Of a DNA stretch of 32,704 nucleotides, positions 16,613 through 24,583 are shown piece after piece. Source of the stretch: Syntrophomonadaceae bacterium (GTDB lineage: Bacteria; Bacillota; Dethiobacteria; DTU022); contig SLRT01000044.1 of NCBI GenBank assembly GCA_007130825.1, positions 1 through 32,704 on the forward strand, written 5' to 3'. Position 1 is the first letter of the stretch, and every line of letters begins with the position of its first letter. Made by a program: the position numbers and the translations under genes. A model generated the notes under the pieces. It worked only from the letters and a program-made list of their open reading frames with translations, was not told where the DNA came from and did not search any database.

Positions 16613-17059
16613 TTAGGCCTCTTTTTCCACCCTTATTACTATCTCCGCTTTAATTCCCGGGTGCAGTTTAACAACTGAAGAATGCTCGCCAATACTTTTA
16701 ATCGGTTCGGCTATATCGATGTTTTTTTTGTCCACCTGGAAGCCATTCTCAGCTAGTTTGGAAGCAACATCAGCAGGGGTTACCGATCCAAACAGGCGCC
16801 CTCCCTCGCCAGCCTGCATTTCAAAAACCAATGCCATACCGTTTAGCTTTTCAGCGATTGCCTGAGCCTGTTCTTCCTGCTGGCGATTAATCATTTCTTC
16901 TTTCTCCTGGCGCTGTTTCCATTCCCGCAGTTTCTCCGGTGTAGCTTTTACAGCTAATCCCCGGGGCAGGAGATGGTTACGAGCATAGCCCGGGGCCACA
17001 TCCTTCAATTCCCCCTTTTTCCCCAGGTTTGGCACATCTTCTTGTAGTATTATCTGCAT
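16613..17059 (-). CDS. rplI: 50S ribosomal protein L9
   Basis: The large-subunit protein bL9. MQIILQEDVPNLGKKGELKDVAPGYARN is the standard N-terminal rRNA-binding domain, followed by a long Lys/Glu helix and the C-terminal domain. The track ORF starts at a TTG (17083) that lies in the Shine-Dalgarno region. The true start is ATG 17059 with AAAGGAG about 11 bases upstream, giving 148 aa, the family length. In many Bacillota gdpP lies before rplI; here it is absent. Confidence 0.96.
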   Translation of the reverse strand: MQIILQEDVPNLGKKGELKDVAPGYARNHLLPRGLAVKATPEKLREWKQRQEKEEMINRQQEEQAQAIAEKLNGMALVFEMQAGEGGRLFGSVTPADVASKLAENGFQVDKKNIDIAEPIKSIGEHSSVVKLHPGIKAEIVIRVEKEA

Positions 17060-17244
17060 ATCAAGACCTCTCCTTTCCGTCAACTAGAAATAAGCTATTG
17101 CTATTGACTTGATCAGCATTTGCAAGATATTTTAGTCGAGCAAAATAGATTCGTTCTTTACTTCGTTCTTAACTAAGCAAGCACTATACCAAGTAAGTAC
17201 ATTATAAATACATTCTCTTTCTATACTTCTTACTCCTGCAAATT

Positions 17245-17277
17245 AAAAACGGTGTCCGGTATTTTTCCCGACACCGT
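17245..17277 (-). terminator. Intrinsic terminator after rpsR
   Basis: On the minus strand ACGGTGTC pairs with GACACCGT (8 bp, extended by two G-C pairs past a mismatch), followed by TTTT. It closes the rpsF-ssb-rpsR operon before rplI. Confidence 0.8.
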
Positions 17278-17306
17278 TATAAATAAACCATTTGTTACGG
17301 TTTTGT

Positions 17307-17537
17307 TTACTCCGTGGTAAAGGGAAGCAGGGCCATGATCCTGGCTCTTTTTATAGCCCGAGTCAATTGGCGTTGATGCCTGGCGCAGTTTCCTGAAATT
17401 CGACGCGGGAGCACTTTTCCCCTTTCGGTAACAAAACGCTTCAGCTTTTCATATTCCTTGTAATCTATATTTTCAACTTTATCCACACAGTAGCTGCAGA
17501 TTTTTTTCTTCGGTTTCCTGCCTCTGTCACGTCTCAT
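17307..17537 (-). CDS. rpsR: 30S ribosomal protein S18
   Basis: The small-subunit protein bS18, which binds S6 in the platform. It has a basic N-terminus and CSYC (C14, C17) plus GNCARH, the cysteine-bearing type of S18 expected to bind zinc. The core [17 protein letters not shown] is standard. It is 76 aa. It lies 18 bases after ssb and ends just before a terminator, as the last gene of the rpsF operon. Confidence 0.97.
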   Translation of the reverse strand: MRRDRGRKPKKKICSYCVDKVENIDYKEYEKLKRFVTERGKVLPRRISGNCARHQRQLTRAIKRARIMALLPFTTE

Positions 17538-17555
17538 TTAATCACCCTCCTTCCA

Positions 17556-17963
17556 CTAAAAAGGAACATCATCTCCACTGATTTCTACATCATCAACACT
17601 CTGGCTGTCTAAATCAGCCGAACTTGATTGATCGGAACCGCTGGGCCTTTCGAGAAAACGAACATCATTGGCTATAATATCTGCCGCTTTACGCCTGATT
17701 CCCTGGCGATCATCATAAGAACGGATTTGCAACCGGCCGCTGACCGCGGCTAAACTTCCCTTCTTAAGATAATTCGCACAATTTTCAGCTAATTTCCGCC
17801 AGGTAACAATATCAATAAAATCAGTTTCTTTTTCTCCCTGTTGATTGGTAAAAGGGCGGTCAACAGCCAGCCTAAACTTAGCTATCGGTACACCGCTTCC
17901 TGCCGTATAGCGTAATTCCGGATCATCAGTCAAGCGACCGATTAATACAACCTGATTTAACAT
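17556..17963 (-). CDS. ssb: Single-stranded DNA-binding protein
   Basis: SSB covers single-stranded DNA at forks and recruits partners. The OB fold (about 1-105) begins [20 protein letters not shown]. The acidic tail ends DDVPF, the partner-docking peptide. The track start at 17993 is GTG; I prefer ATG 17963, preceded by GGGAGG at 11 bases, which gives 135 aa. It starts 22 bases after rpsF, the standard rpsF-ssb-rpsR order. Confidence 0.96.
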   Translation of the reverse strand: MLNQVVLIGRLTDDPELRYTAGSGVPIAKFRLAVDRPFTNQQGEKETDFIDIVTWRKLAENCANYLKKGSLAAVSGRLQIRSYDDRQGIRRKAADIIANDVRFLERPSGSDQSSSADLDSQSVDDVEISGDDVPF

Positions 17964-17985
17964 GGTTAGATAATCCTCCCGGTTT

Positions 17986-18423
17986 TTATTCACTCATAGT
18001 TTCTTCTGCCGGCGGATCTTCAGAACTCACAGGCTCGGCCGGATCAGCGTTCTCCTGATCCATTTGATCGGTTTCAGAAGCGGAAACCGGAGCCTCTGTT
18101 TCTACCGCTTTTTCAGCAACGGCTGAATCATATTCTTCTTCTTCAATACGGACAATTAAAAAGCGAAGAACCGCATCATTTACCTTGAAAAAATGTTCTA
18201 TTTCCGGAATTATGCTTCCTTTACCGCTGAAGTAAACTAAGTAGTAATGACCTTCTACGAATTTCTCAATTTCATAGGCCAACCGGCGTTTACGCCAGTC
18301 AACGACCTTGTCAACTGTACCGTCGTACCTGGTAATGGTTTCCTTTAAGCCATTCAATACTTCTTCGTGATCTTCTTTCTCCATATCCGGAGTAATCACG
18401 AGCATTAATTCATAAAGCCCCAT
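17986..18423 (-). CDS. rpsF: 30S ribosomal protein S6 with an acidic C-terminal extension
   Basis: bS6 binds S18 on the small-subunit platform. The core (1-95) has [11 protein letters not shown] and the pattern [10 protein letters not shown]. About 45 further residues are rich in Glu, Asp, Ser and Pro (from [12 protein letters not shown] to the end). The total of 145 aa is well above the usual 95-100 for Bacillota. AGGGAGGTG precedes the ATG, and this site is part of a predicted hairpin (next entry), which fits feedback control by S6:S18. Confidence 0.95.
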   Translation of the reverse strand: MGLYELMLVITPDMEKEDHEEVLNGLKETITRYDGTVDKVVDWRKRRLAYEIEKFVEGHYYLVYFSGKGSIIPEIEHFFKVNDAVLRFLIVRIEEEEYDSAVAEKAVETEAPVSASETDQMDQENADPAEPVSSEDPPAEETMSE

Positions 18424-18434
18424 CGTTTATCACC

Positions 18435-18471
18435 TCCCTCTGGTCTAACGGCCCCACTTAAGGAGCAGGGA
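18435..18471 (-). promoter_or_regulatory. Likely S6:S18-binding mRNA leader of rpsF
   Basis: On the minus strand TCCCT pairs with AGGGA, and inside it GCTCC pairs with GGGGC around a 6-base loop. The 3' side of the junction carries an unpaired region beginning with CG after GGGGC, giving the CCG context known for the bacterial S6:S18 leader motif. The outer stem includes part of the rpsF Shine-Dalgarno site. I did not fold it by computer. Confidence 0.5.
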
Positions 18472-18483
18472 TTTACCTGAAAC

Positions 18484-18512
18484 ATAATAGCATAATTAAT
18501 CTTACAAGACAA
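18484..18512 (-). promoter_or_regulatory. Promoter of rpsF-ssb-rpsR
   Basis: TTGTCT, 17 bases, TATTAT on the minus strand. The predicted start lies near 18477, just upstream of the leader hairpin. Confidence 0.7.
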
Positions 18513-18524
18513 GCTAGCGATCAC

Positions 18525-19568
18525 TCATTCATCTTCCTGGTAAACTGGGCTTCGCTTAATTAGGTCAAGAATTCCCCTGATTATTCCGGCTACCGGTACT
18601 GCTAAAATCATCCCCAGCAAACCGGCAAGGCTCCCGCCGGCAAGTATGGCCACAATTATTGTAATAGGCCTTAGTTTAATGAACCGCCCGAGAACTACCG
18701 GGGCCAAAAACATACCATCAACAACCTGTATTGCAATATAAACCAATATTATCAGGAGTGGGGACGGGGTCATTGGTGAAAAACTTAATAATACCGCTGG
18801 AACGGCAGCAATGTAAGGTCCGATATAGAGGATAAAATTAAATATTCCGGCAATCAGCCCCAAGAACAGAGCATGAGGCATGCCTATTATCAAAAGAATA
18901 ACTCCGGTTATTACCCCGACTATAAAACAGCGGATCAGTGAACCGCGGATAAAAGTCCCCACATTTAAGTCTACAACCGCTATAAGTTCTTTAACAAGCG
19001 GCCTTTTATTTACAGGCACCAAATCCACCAGTTGTTCTCTTACTAAATGAAAATCATAGAGCAGATAAAAAACAAGGAAAAGAATAAGAAAAAAATCGAC
19101 TGCACCGATGATGAGCGAAAGAGAAGCTTCCGCAAGGTATTCAAGCCCATGGTAAATGTTATCGGACAGGCCCATCAAGTAACTTCTGAGCTCTTCTTCG
19201 ACTTCAAAAATAATTACCTGCTGGGTTAGCCATGAAATATAGTCTTGGAAACGGGCCAGATAATGCGGGAACCTATCTGCCAATTCGCTGGCTTCAAAGT
19301 ATATAACCGGCACGAGCAAGCTTATTATAAATACACAAAACAATAAAAAGGTTAGAAAAGTTATAGCAGTTGCAAGACCATGGCTTACATTAAAACGAGC
19401 TTTCAAATAGTGGAGCAGCGGAGATAATATATATACAATCAAAATGCTGACCAGGAGAAGTGCAACAACCCAGGAAATGCTTTCCAACAGCCAGATTGCC
19501 CCGACCAATAATAAGAACAAAACAACAAGTCGAAATGCAAAAGCCCACTGTTTCTCCAATTTCTTCAC
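18525..19568 (-). CDS. AI-2E family (PerM/YtvI-like) membrane protein
   Basis: A polytopic membrane protein of about 347 aa with about seven to eight hydrophobic segments: a pair at about 8-50, one at about 65-92, a soluble central part (about 95-145), and the rest after it. The C-terminal region has the family pattern FLGLIAGIFNFILYIGPYIAAVPA and LAPVVLGRFIKLRP. Family members were named for autoinducer-2 export, but several are Na+/H+ antiporters, so the cargo is unknown. The track start is GTG 19568; TTG 19559 with AAAGGTG at 6 bases is more likely. It is the last gene after ychF, with an 18-27 base gap. Confidence 0.85.
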   Translation of the reverse strand: MKKLEKQWAFAFRLVVLFLLLVGAIWLLESISWVVALLLVSILIVYILSPLLHYLKARFNVSHGLATAITFLTFLLFCVFIISLLVPVIYFEASELADRFPHYLARFQDYISWLTQQVIIFEVEEELRSYLMGLSDNIYHGLEYLAEASLSLIIGAVDFFLILFLVFYLLYDFHLVREQLVDLVPVNKRPLVKELIAVVDLNVGTFIRGSLIRCFIVGVITGVILLIIGMPHALFLGLIAGIFNFILYIGPYIAAVPAVLLSFSPMTPSPLLIILVYIAIQVVDGMFLAPVVLGRFIKLRPITIIVAILAGGSLAGLLGMILAVPVAGIIRGILDLIKRSPVYQEDE

Positions 19569-19586
19569 CTTTCTGATTACCCAATG

Positions 19587-20648
19587 TTAGCTGCGAAACC
19601 TGAAAAATAAAACATCGCCATCTTGCACGGGGTAATCCCGACCTTCAACACGACTCAGACCTTTTTCACGGGCACGGGCAGGACTACCCTCAGCAAGCAA
19701 TAAATCCCAGGCGAGCACCTCTACATTAATAAAACCACGCTCCATGTCCGTATGCACTTTACCGGCAGCCTCCACCGCCCGAATACCGGCGGGAACTACC
19801 CAGGCACGGGCCTCATCGCCTTTAACCGTATAGAAAGTCGCTAATTCCAGGTGATTATAGCACGCTTGTAAAAGCTTTTCAGTGCGGCTCTGCTTTATAC
19901 CGTATGCTTCCAGAAAAGTAGCCCTTTCCTCTGCGGGCAATTCTATGAGCTCTGCTTCTAGGCGTGCGCATACCGCGATAACCGGGCTTCCGGCGGGAAA
20001 AAAAGAGCTGTCAGCATCAAGAAATAAGTCTTCGCTGAGGTTATATACATAAATCATTTCTTTGCGGGTGAGTAAAGAAAGCTGATCTAAAACAAGTTTC
20101 TCTTCAGGGGAAAAATGCAAGTCTCGAAGTGATGCACCCCGGTTCAGGTATTCATCTAACCGGTCAATCAGGTCCAGCTCAAACTGTGCTGTTTTATCAC
20201 CACTTTTTAATTTTGGTTCGACTTTCTGGCGCCTTCTGGCCAAGACCTCTAAGTCAGCCAGATTTAATTCGAGGTTTACTGTTTCCAATCGGGAAAGGGG
20301 TGTGGTCCCATTATCAGACAATTGTTCAAAACCGGCCACCACGTGAATTAGTAAATCAACGCTTCTCAAGTGACCTAAAAATTGATTACCAAGCCCTTCA
20401 CCTCTGCTGGCTCCTTTAACAAGACCAGCCACATCAGTTATTTCTATTGTCGCCGGAGTGATCTTCTCTGAATTGCAAAGCTCGCCCAGCTCAAACAACC
20501 GTTGATCAGGCAGGGGGACTACTGCTTTATTGGGATCAATGGTTGAAAACGGATATTTTTCTATCGTCACATCGAGCGCCGTCAGAGCTTTAAACATTGT
20601 CGATTTACCGGCATTCGGCAAACCGACAATACCGCAACTCCAGGCCAT
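19587..20648 (-). CDS. ychF: YchF/OLA1-family ATPase
   Basis: A translation-linked P-loop NTPase of the Obg group that prefers ATP. It has GIVGLPNAGKST (P-loop), IEITDVAGLVKGASRGEGLGNQFL (switch II, strongly conserved in YchF), a coiled-coil arm, and an NxxE variant of the G4 motif (NLSE) in place of NKxD, as is normal for YchF. The C-terminal TGS domain follows (AWVVPAGIRAVEAAGKVHTDMERGFI). ATG 20654 is too near GGGAGG; ATG 20648 has 7-base spacing, giving 353 aa. The central arm seems a little short and divergent for YchF. Confidence 0.88.
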   Translation of the reverse strand: MAWSCGIVGLPNAGKSTMFKALTALDVTIEKYPFSTIDPNKAVVPLPDQRLFELGELCNSEKITPATIEITDVAGLVKGASRGEGLGNQFLGHLRSVDLLIHVVAGFEQLSDNGTTPLSRLETVNLELNLADLEVLARRRQKVEPKLKSGDKTAQFELDLIDRLDEYLNRGASLRDLHFSPEEKLVLDQLSLLTRKEMIYVYNLSEDLFLDADSSFFPAGSPVIAVCARLEAELIELPAEERATFLEAYGIKQSRTEKLLQACYNHLELATFYTVKGDEARAWVVPAGIRAVEAAGKVHTDMERGFINVEVLAWDLLLAEGSPARAREKGLSRVEGRDYPVQDGDVLFFRFRS

Positions 20649-20664
20649 ATACATACCTCCCTGC

Positions 20665-20871
20665 TTAATCTAATTCCGGATCACCTCCGGATTCGGAATA
20701 GACGCTCTTGATGCGGCGCTCAAAACGAGATCGAGGCATTAAAACACTGCGGCCACAATTTATACATTTTATACGAAAATCCATTCCTATTCTGATAATC
20801 CGCCAGCAGTTAGTACCACAAGGGTGTCCTTTTTTCATTCGGACCAGTTGACCAACCCGGTACTCGTTCAT
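20665..20871 (-). CDS. DUF951-family small zinc-ribbon-like protein
   Basis: A 68-aa basic protein of unknown function, conserved in Bacillota. It matches the family pattern with YRVGQLVRMKKGHPCGTNCW and IKCINCGRSVLMPRSRFERRI; the CxxC pair and upstream Cys may bind metal. The track start is TTG 20880; I prefer ATG 20871 with GGTGAT 8 bases before it. It lies between adk and ychF, with gaps of about 16-19 bases. DUF951 genes often lie near ychF and chromosome-partition genes. Confidence 0.85.
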   Translation of the reverse strand: MNEYRVGQLVRMKKGHPCGTNCWRIIRIGMDFRIKCINCGRSVLMPRSRFERRIKSVYSESGGDPELD

Positions 20872-20890
20872 GGACACCAATCACCGGCCT

Positions 20891-21538
20891 TTATAAATCC
20901 TCAAGAATATTACGGACCTGCCCAAAAACATCTTCTATATTCTGATTGCCGTCGATAGAACTAAGCAGTCCTTTGCCTTGATAAAATTTAATTAGAGGCT
21001 CAGTTTGTTTTTTATAAACTTCAAGCCTTTCCTTAACAGTTGCAAGAGAATCGTCTTCCCGCTGATAAAGATCTCCACCACATTGATCGCAGACATTACG
21101 TACTTGTGGCGGTTTATACTTTATATGATAGTTGGCACCACAATTACTGCATACTCTTCTTCCGGTTAAACGCTCTATGAGCTCATTTTCTTCGACTTCG
21201 ATCAACAAAACCCGATCAATTTTAGCTCCAATGTCCGGCAAAACTTGATCCAGAAAAACAGCCTGATCAACTGTCCGTGGAAAACCGTCAAGGAGAGCAC
21301 CGTTTGCACAATCCGGTTTCATTAAACGGTCCCTGACAATTTCGACTACTAAATTGTCAGGCACTAATTGTCCCTGATCCATATATTCACGTGCATTGCG
21401 GCCCATTGAGGTTTCCTCTTTAACCGCTTTTCTTAAAATATCGCCGGTGGAAATGTAAACAAGATTATACTTTTGAGCAATTTCTTCTGCCTGAGTACCC
21501 TTGCCCGCTCCTGGTGGTCCTAAAAGAATTATGAGCAT
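20891..21538 (-). CDS. adk: Adenylate kinase with zinc-type LID
   Basis: Makes 2 ADP from ATP and AMP. The P-loop is GPPGAGKGT (7-15), the AMP site is in STGDILR and LLDGFPRT, and the LID has CxxC twice (C130, C133, C150, C153), which should bind zinc structurally. The track ORF starts at 21685, but the long N-terminal extension has no family match. ATG 21538 with GAGG at 7 bases gives 215 aa, the normal long-form length. The place is unusual: adk is usually between secY and map in the ribosomal protein cluster. Confidence 0.95.
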   Translation of the reverse strand: MLIILLGPPGAGKGTQAEEIAQKYNLVYISTGDILRKAVKEETSMGRNAREYMDQGQLVPDNLVVEIVRDRLMKPDCANGALLDGFPRTVDQAVFLDQVLPDIGAKIDRVLLIEVEENELIERLTGRRVCSNCGANYHIKYKPPQVRNVCDQCGGDLYQREDDSLATVKERLEVYKKQTEPLIKFYQGKGLLSSIDGNQNIEDVFGQVRNILEDL

Positions 21539-21642
21539 ATCAATACCTCGCTTTTCAAGTCTTGCCTGATCCTGCATACTATGTGAAAATAAACTATTCT
21601 TCTTATGGTTCCAAATTCCTGCCGGACAAAATAAAATCGCAC

Positions 21643-21670
21643 AATATATTTTGCTTTTATTAAGAAGCAA
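21643..21670 (-). promoter_or_regulatory. Possible promoter of adk-DUF951-ychF
   Basis: TTGCTT, 16 bases, TATATT on the minus strand. An overlapping alternative is TTGTTA, 17 bases, TAATAA. Either start lies about 100 bases before adk. Confidence 0.45.
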
Positions 21671-21741
21671 ACTGCCAGGTAACAAACGTTTCAGATTGCA
21701 CCAATTTAAACTTTGACCTGCCGGTGGAGAACATAATCATT

Positions 21742-21783
21742 TTATTAAAATCAGGAAGCACGGAAAAACATGCTTCCTGATTT
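21742..21783 (-). terminator. Intrinsic terminator after the bactofilin gene
   Basis: A perfect 13-bp stem (AAATCAGGAAGCA with its complement, 10-base loop) is followed by TTAATAAAAT on the minus strand. It separates the M23-bactofilin pair from adk. A second, imperfect hairpin lies at about 21806-21833. Confidence 0.75.
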
Positions 21784-21834
21784 AGCTCTGATTTAGCGGG
21801 TTAATAACTGGTTGCTGCCTGCAACAGCCGGTTT

Positions 21835-22329
21835 TTACAAGGTTTTGTCCGCTTTATCTTTTGCGACCGTTGATGCAGGTTCACTGGCTGCGCCCCACCG
21901 CTTGCTCTTATCTTGGGCTTCTGAAACTGCCGGTTCTTGGCTTTTTTCACTCATAACCGAAGAGCCACTTTCTTTTTCTTTGTGTTTCATTTCCATGGTT
22001 CCGGAAAAAACGGCTCCTTCCTCAATGACCAAAGAATTTGCTTTAAATGTACCGATAGCCGTCCCCGTCCTTTTAAGCTCCAGCTTTCCTTGTGCTTCAA
22101 GAACTCCTTCGTAATGGCCGGCTATCGTTATATTGCGAGCCTTAACCTCTACAGCAACCCGGCCGCCTTCCCCGACTATAACATCTCCCTTGTTTGATAT
22201 GTTTCCTTCGGCTTCACCGTCAATGCGAATCAAACCTTTCCCATTGATGGTGCCATTAAAAAAGGTTTCTTTGCCTATTATTGTATTAACCTTATCTGCC
22301 GGTATTTCTACACTCTCCTTTTTAAACAA
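21835..22329 (-). CDS. Bactofilin family cytoskeletal protein
   Basis: Bactofilins polymerise without nucleotide at the membrane and localise wall enzymes. The DUF583 beta-helix core runs at about 14-110, with the repeating pattern seen in GLIRIDGEAEGNISNKGDVIVGEGG and a hydrophobic/Gly periodicity. A charged, disordered C-terminal tail of about 50 residues (from MEMKHKEK) follows. It is 164 aa. It starts 15 bases after the M23 peptidase gene. A bactofilin beside an M23 peptidase is a known arrangement for shape control. Confidence 0.9.
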   Translation of the reverse strand: MFKKESVEIPADKVNTIIGKETFFNGTINGKGLIRIDGEAEGNISNKGDVIVGEGGRVAVEVKARNITIAGHYEGVLEAQGKLELKRTGTAIGTFKANSLVIEEGAVFSGTMEMKHKEKESGSSVMSEKSQEPAVSEAQDKSKRWGAASEPASTVAKDKADKTL

Positions 22330-22344
22330 AGCTATATCCTCCTT

Positions 22345-23319
22345 TTATTCTTTCTTTTTCAGATATCGTTCTGGATTAACAGTCGAACCTTCATAATGCA
22401 CCTCATAATGAAGATGTGTTCCCGTAGTTCGACCGGTCCTGCCCATATAACCGATAGTTTGACCCTGCTCAACTTCATCTCCGGCATTAACGGTAAAACT
22501 CGATAGATGCGCATAATATGTTTCGTATTCGTTGGGGTGATCAATAATTATTAAGTTGCCGAAAGCCCCGCGATACCCGGAAAAAGTAACTATCCCATCG
22601 GCTGTGGCCCTGATCGGCGATCCGTGAGAACCGACTATATCAACCCCCCGGTGAAACTGGGTACCAGAGCGGTAAGGAATCGCTCTCACCCCATAACCGG
22701 AAGAAATACGCCCCCGCGCCGGCCAGAGTGCAGGCTCGGCCGAAATATTTTTCGCGTACTCGCCAAGGGTATCCAGCGTGTCAGAATGTTCAGGGACAAC
22801 ATTTTTGAGAAGTTCAATATTTCCAGCAGTCCTTTCCAGAATGCCACCCGAAGGTAACCGGTTATTGTAAACACGCTCATTTTCAAGGGGCCCAAACTGA
22901 TCAAATGTATGTGGATTTGAGTTTATATAACCGTAGGATCCTGGATTTGATGGGTTTTGCGTGGATTGATCATCTAAAAGCTCATCTATTTCTGTTTCCA
23001 GCTCGAGTTTTTCGGTAACAACTTCAATTAATTTGTCAACATCATGTATTTGTTCCTTCATTTTTTCGGTTTCAACAGCTAACGAATCAATTTCTTCTTG
23101 TTGAGCCCTGTTTAACTGCCTGAGAGCCTGGGCTTCTCTTGCTTCCGCAGCAGTCTCAAGATAAGCATAGCCAAGCATACTGAAGCCCGCAACTCCGAGC
23201 ACCAGCAGGGCAACAGCTATTTGTACGACATAAAGAGGAAGCCGCAAGCTAAAAGTAGCCTCTTCTGAATGGGGAACAATCATAATTGTAAAACAGCGCT
23301 TTTGCTTCTTAGTTGTCAT
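22345..23319 (-). CDS. M23 family membrane-anchored peptidoglycan endopeptidase
   Basis: A predicted wall peptidase. From ATG 23319 it has a cytoplasmic tail (1-25), a membrane segment (about 28-51), a coiled coil (about 55-120), a linker, and an M23 domain (about 198-320). Metal-binding motifs are HRGVD (H223, D227) and THLHYEV (H302, H304), and YYAHLS is also present. The track ORF begins eight codons earlier at a TTG; the ATG is more likely, giving 324 aa. With the bactofilin gene it forms a two-gene operon under a promoter at 23424-23451. It differs from the G5-bearing peptidase at 2866. Confidence 0.9.
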   Translation of the reverse strand: MTTKKQKRCFTIMIVPHSEEATFSLRLPLYVVQIAVALLVLGVAGFSMLGYAYLETAAEAREAQALRQLNRAQQEEIDSLAVETEKMKEQIHDVDKLIEVVTEKLELETEIDELLDDQSTQNPSNPGSYGYINSNPHTFDQFGPLENERVYNNRLPSGGILERTAGNIELLKNVVPEHSDTLDTLGEYAKNISAEPALWPARGRISSGYGVRAIPYRSGTQFHRGVDIVGSHGSPIRATADGIVTFSGYRGAFGNLIIIDHPNEYETYYAHLSSFTVNAGDEVEQGQTIGYMGRTGRTTGTHLHYEVHYEGSTVNPERYLKKKE

Positions 23320-23423
23320 TATTGTCCAGTACCCTTTCAACAAGACCCTTGAGCTAAAAAAAACGGGTAAAATTAAAATACCATTACTGGCATCATATCC
23401 CGTTCCTGTACATTTTCGTTTGT

Positions 23424-23451
23424 ATTATAACACATATAGTCTAACCAGCAA
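23424..23451 (-). promoter_or_regulatory. Promoter of the M23-bactofilin pair
   Basis: TTGCTG, 16 bases, TATAAT on the minus strand, with an extended -10 (TGTTATAAT). The start would fall about 95 bases before the ATG. Confidence 0.6.
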
Positions 23452-23692
23452 ACACGCAGAAAACAGCGCCGAACGCCGGACCTGTTATCTTAGCGTCATG
23501 TCTGCTGTTCTAGTGCATCGGCCCCAGCCATTTTACATTACCCCTTAACTGTCCAGACCAGCGCCTTAAAGTTAAGCTTGAAAATGATTCCCTCAAAATG
23601 CCTTAACACTTATGGCTTCCGAGAGCGGTTATAAAGATCTTGCTAAATTTACGCATGATTTCTGGATTAAGGAACTACAGCAGACTCATGCA

Positions 23693-23708
23693 GGTTTCAC
23701 GTGAAACA
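23693..23708. promoter_or_regulatory. parS: parS centromere site
   Basis: GGTTTCACGTGAAACA matches the bacterial parS consensus TGTTTCACGTGAAACA at 15 of 16 bases, with a perfect 14-bp palindrome inside. It lies five bases beyond the parB stop. ParB binds it and spreads, and ParA moves the complex. Confidence 0.95.
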
Positions 23709-23713
23709 ATCAG

Positions 23714-24583
23714 CTAGATCCCTTCCGGTAAAAGCTTGGAAACCAGTCGTTCAAGGTCTTCTTCTCCATAATAAAATATTTCTATTATGCCGCCGTTTTT
23801 ACCCGGCCTGATCCTTACCTTTGTTCCCAGGCTGCGCTGTATTTGTAGTTGTATCTCAGCTTGTAGCGGATCATTTTCTATCTCTTGGTCCCGGTCCTCT
23901 TCTTTCTTCTTATCTCCCCTGGCACTGATATTAGTTGCCATTTTTTCGGCTTCACGGGCAGAAAGCCCTTTTTGCATAATTAGAGTGGCGGTCTCTTGCT
24001 GCTTGTCAGGATCACTGATAGCCAAAAGCGGACGAGCTTGGCCCGGCGTCATTTCGTGCCTGGCCAGTGATTCCAGTACTTTGTCCGGCAAAGAAAGCAA
24101 TCTAACACTGTTGGCAATCGACGGGCGGCTGCGCCCAATACGATGGGCCAATTCCTCCTGGGTATAATTATATTCCTGCATCAGCCTTCGGTAAGCCATT
24201 GCCTCCTCAACCGGGTTAAGATCCTCTCTTTGCAGGTTTTCAATTAAGGCTACTTCTAACATCGTCTTTCTGTCAACAGGTTTGACCACAGCGGGCACAG
24301 CGCTCAAACCGGCCAAGCGTGCTGCCCGACAGCGTCGTTCTCCCACCACTAAAGTGAAGCTGTCACCATCTTCTTCTGGTGAAACAACAACAGCCTGCAG
24401 CACACCGTGTTCCCTAATCGAAGCAGCCAGTTCTTTTAGCTTTTCATCATTGAACTCGCTTCGCGGTTGAAAGGGGTTCGGTTTGATCCGTTCCAGTGAT
24501 ATTTCACTGGTTTCCACCGAGCTCTCCATAACCTCCGGAATTAATGCTCCCAGTCCCTTACCCAAACGTTTCTTTTCACTCAT
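23714..24583 (-). CDS. parB: Chromosome partitioning protein ParB (Spo0J)
   Basis: The CTP-dependent clamp that loads at parS. It begins KKRLGKGLGALIPE, a typical ParB N-terminus and the region expected to act on ParA. The CTPase core has GERRCRAARLAG. The helix-turn-helix (about 125-160) has YTQEELAHRIGRSRPSIANSVRLLSLP, followed by the C-terminal dimer domain. It is 289 aa. The ATG lies inside the parA end (8-base overlap). It is the stricter ParB of the two paralogs here, and the parS site directly follows it. Confidence 0.95.
   Translation of the reverse strand: MSEKKRLGKGLGALIPEVMESSVETSEISLERIKPNPFQPRSEFNDEKLKELAASIREHGVLQAVVVSPEEDGDSFTLVVGERRCRAARLAGLSAVPAVVKPVDRKTMLEVALIENLQREDLNPVEEAMAYRRLMQEYNYTQEELAHRIGRSRPSIANSVRLLSLPDKVLESLARHEMTPGQARPLLAISDPDKQQETATLIMQKGLSAREAEKMATNISARGDKKKEEDRDQEIENDPLQAEIQLQIQRSLGTKVRIRPGKNGGIIEIFYYGEEDLERLVSKLLPEGI

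Larger units (their letters stand above)
23320..23713. other. Intergenic region between parB and the M23 gene
   Basis: The stretch of about 394 bases has no supported gene. It holds the parS site at its parB end and the M23-bactofilin promoter at the other. I found no strong intrinsic terminator after parB. Confidence 0.6.
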
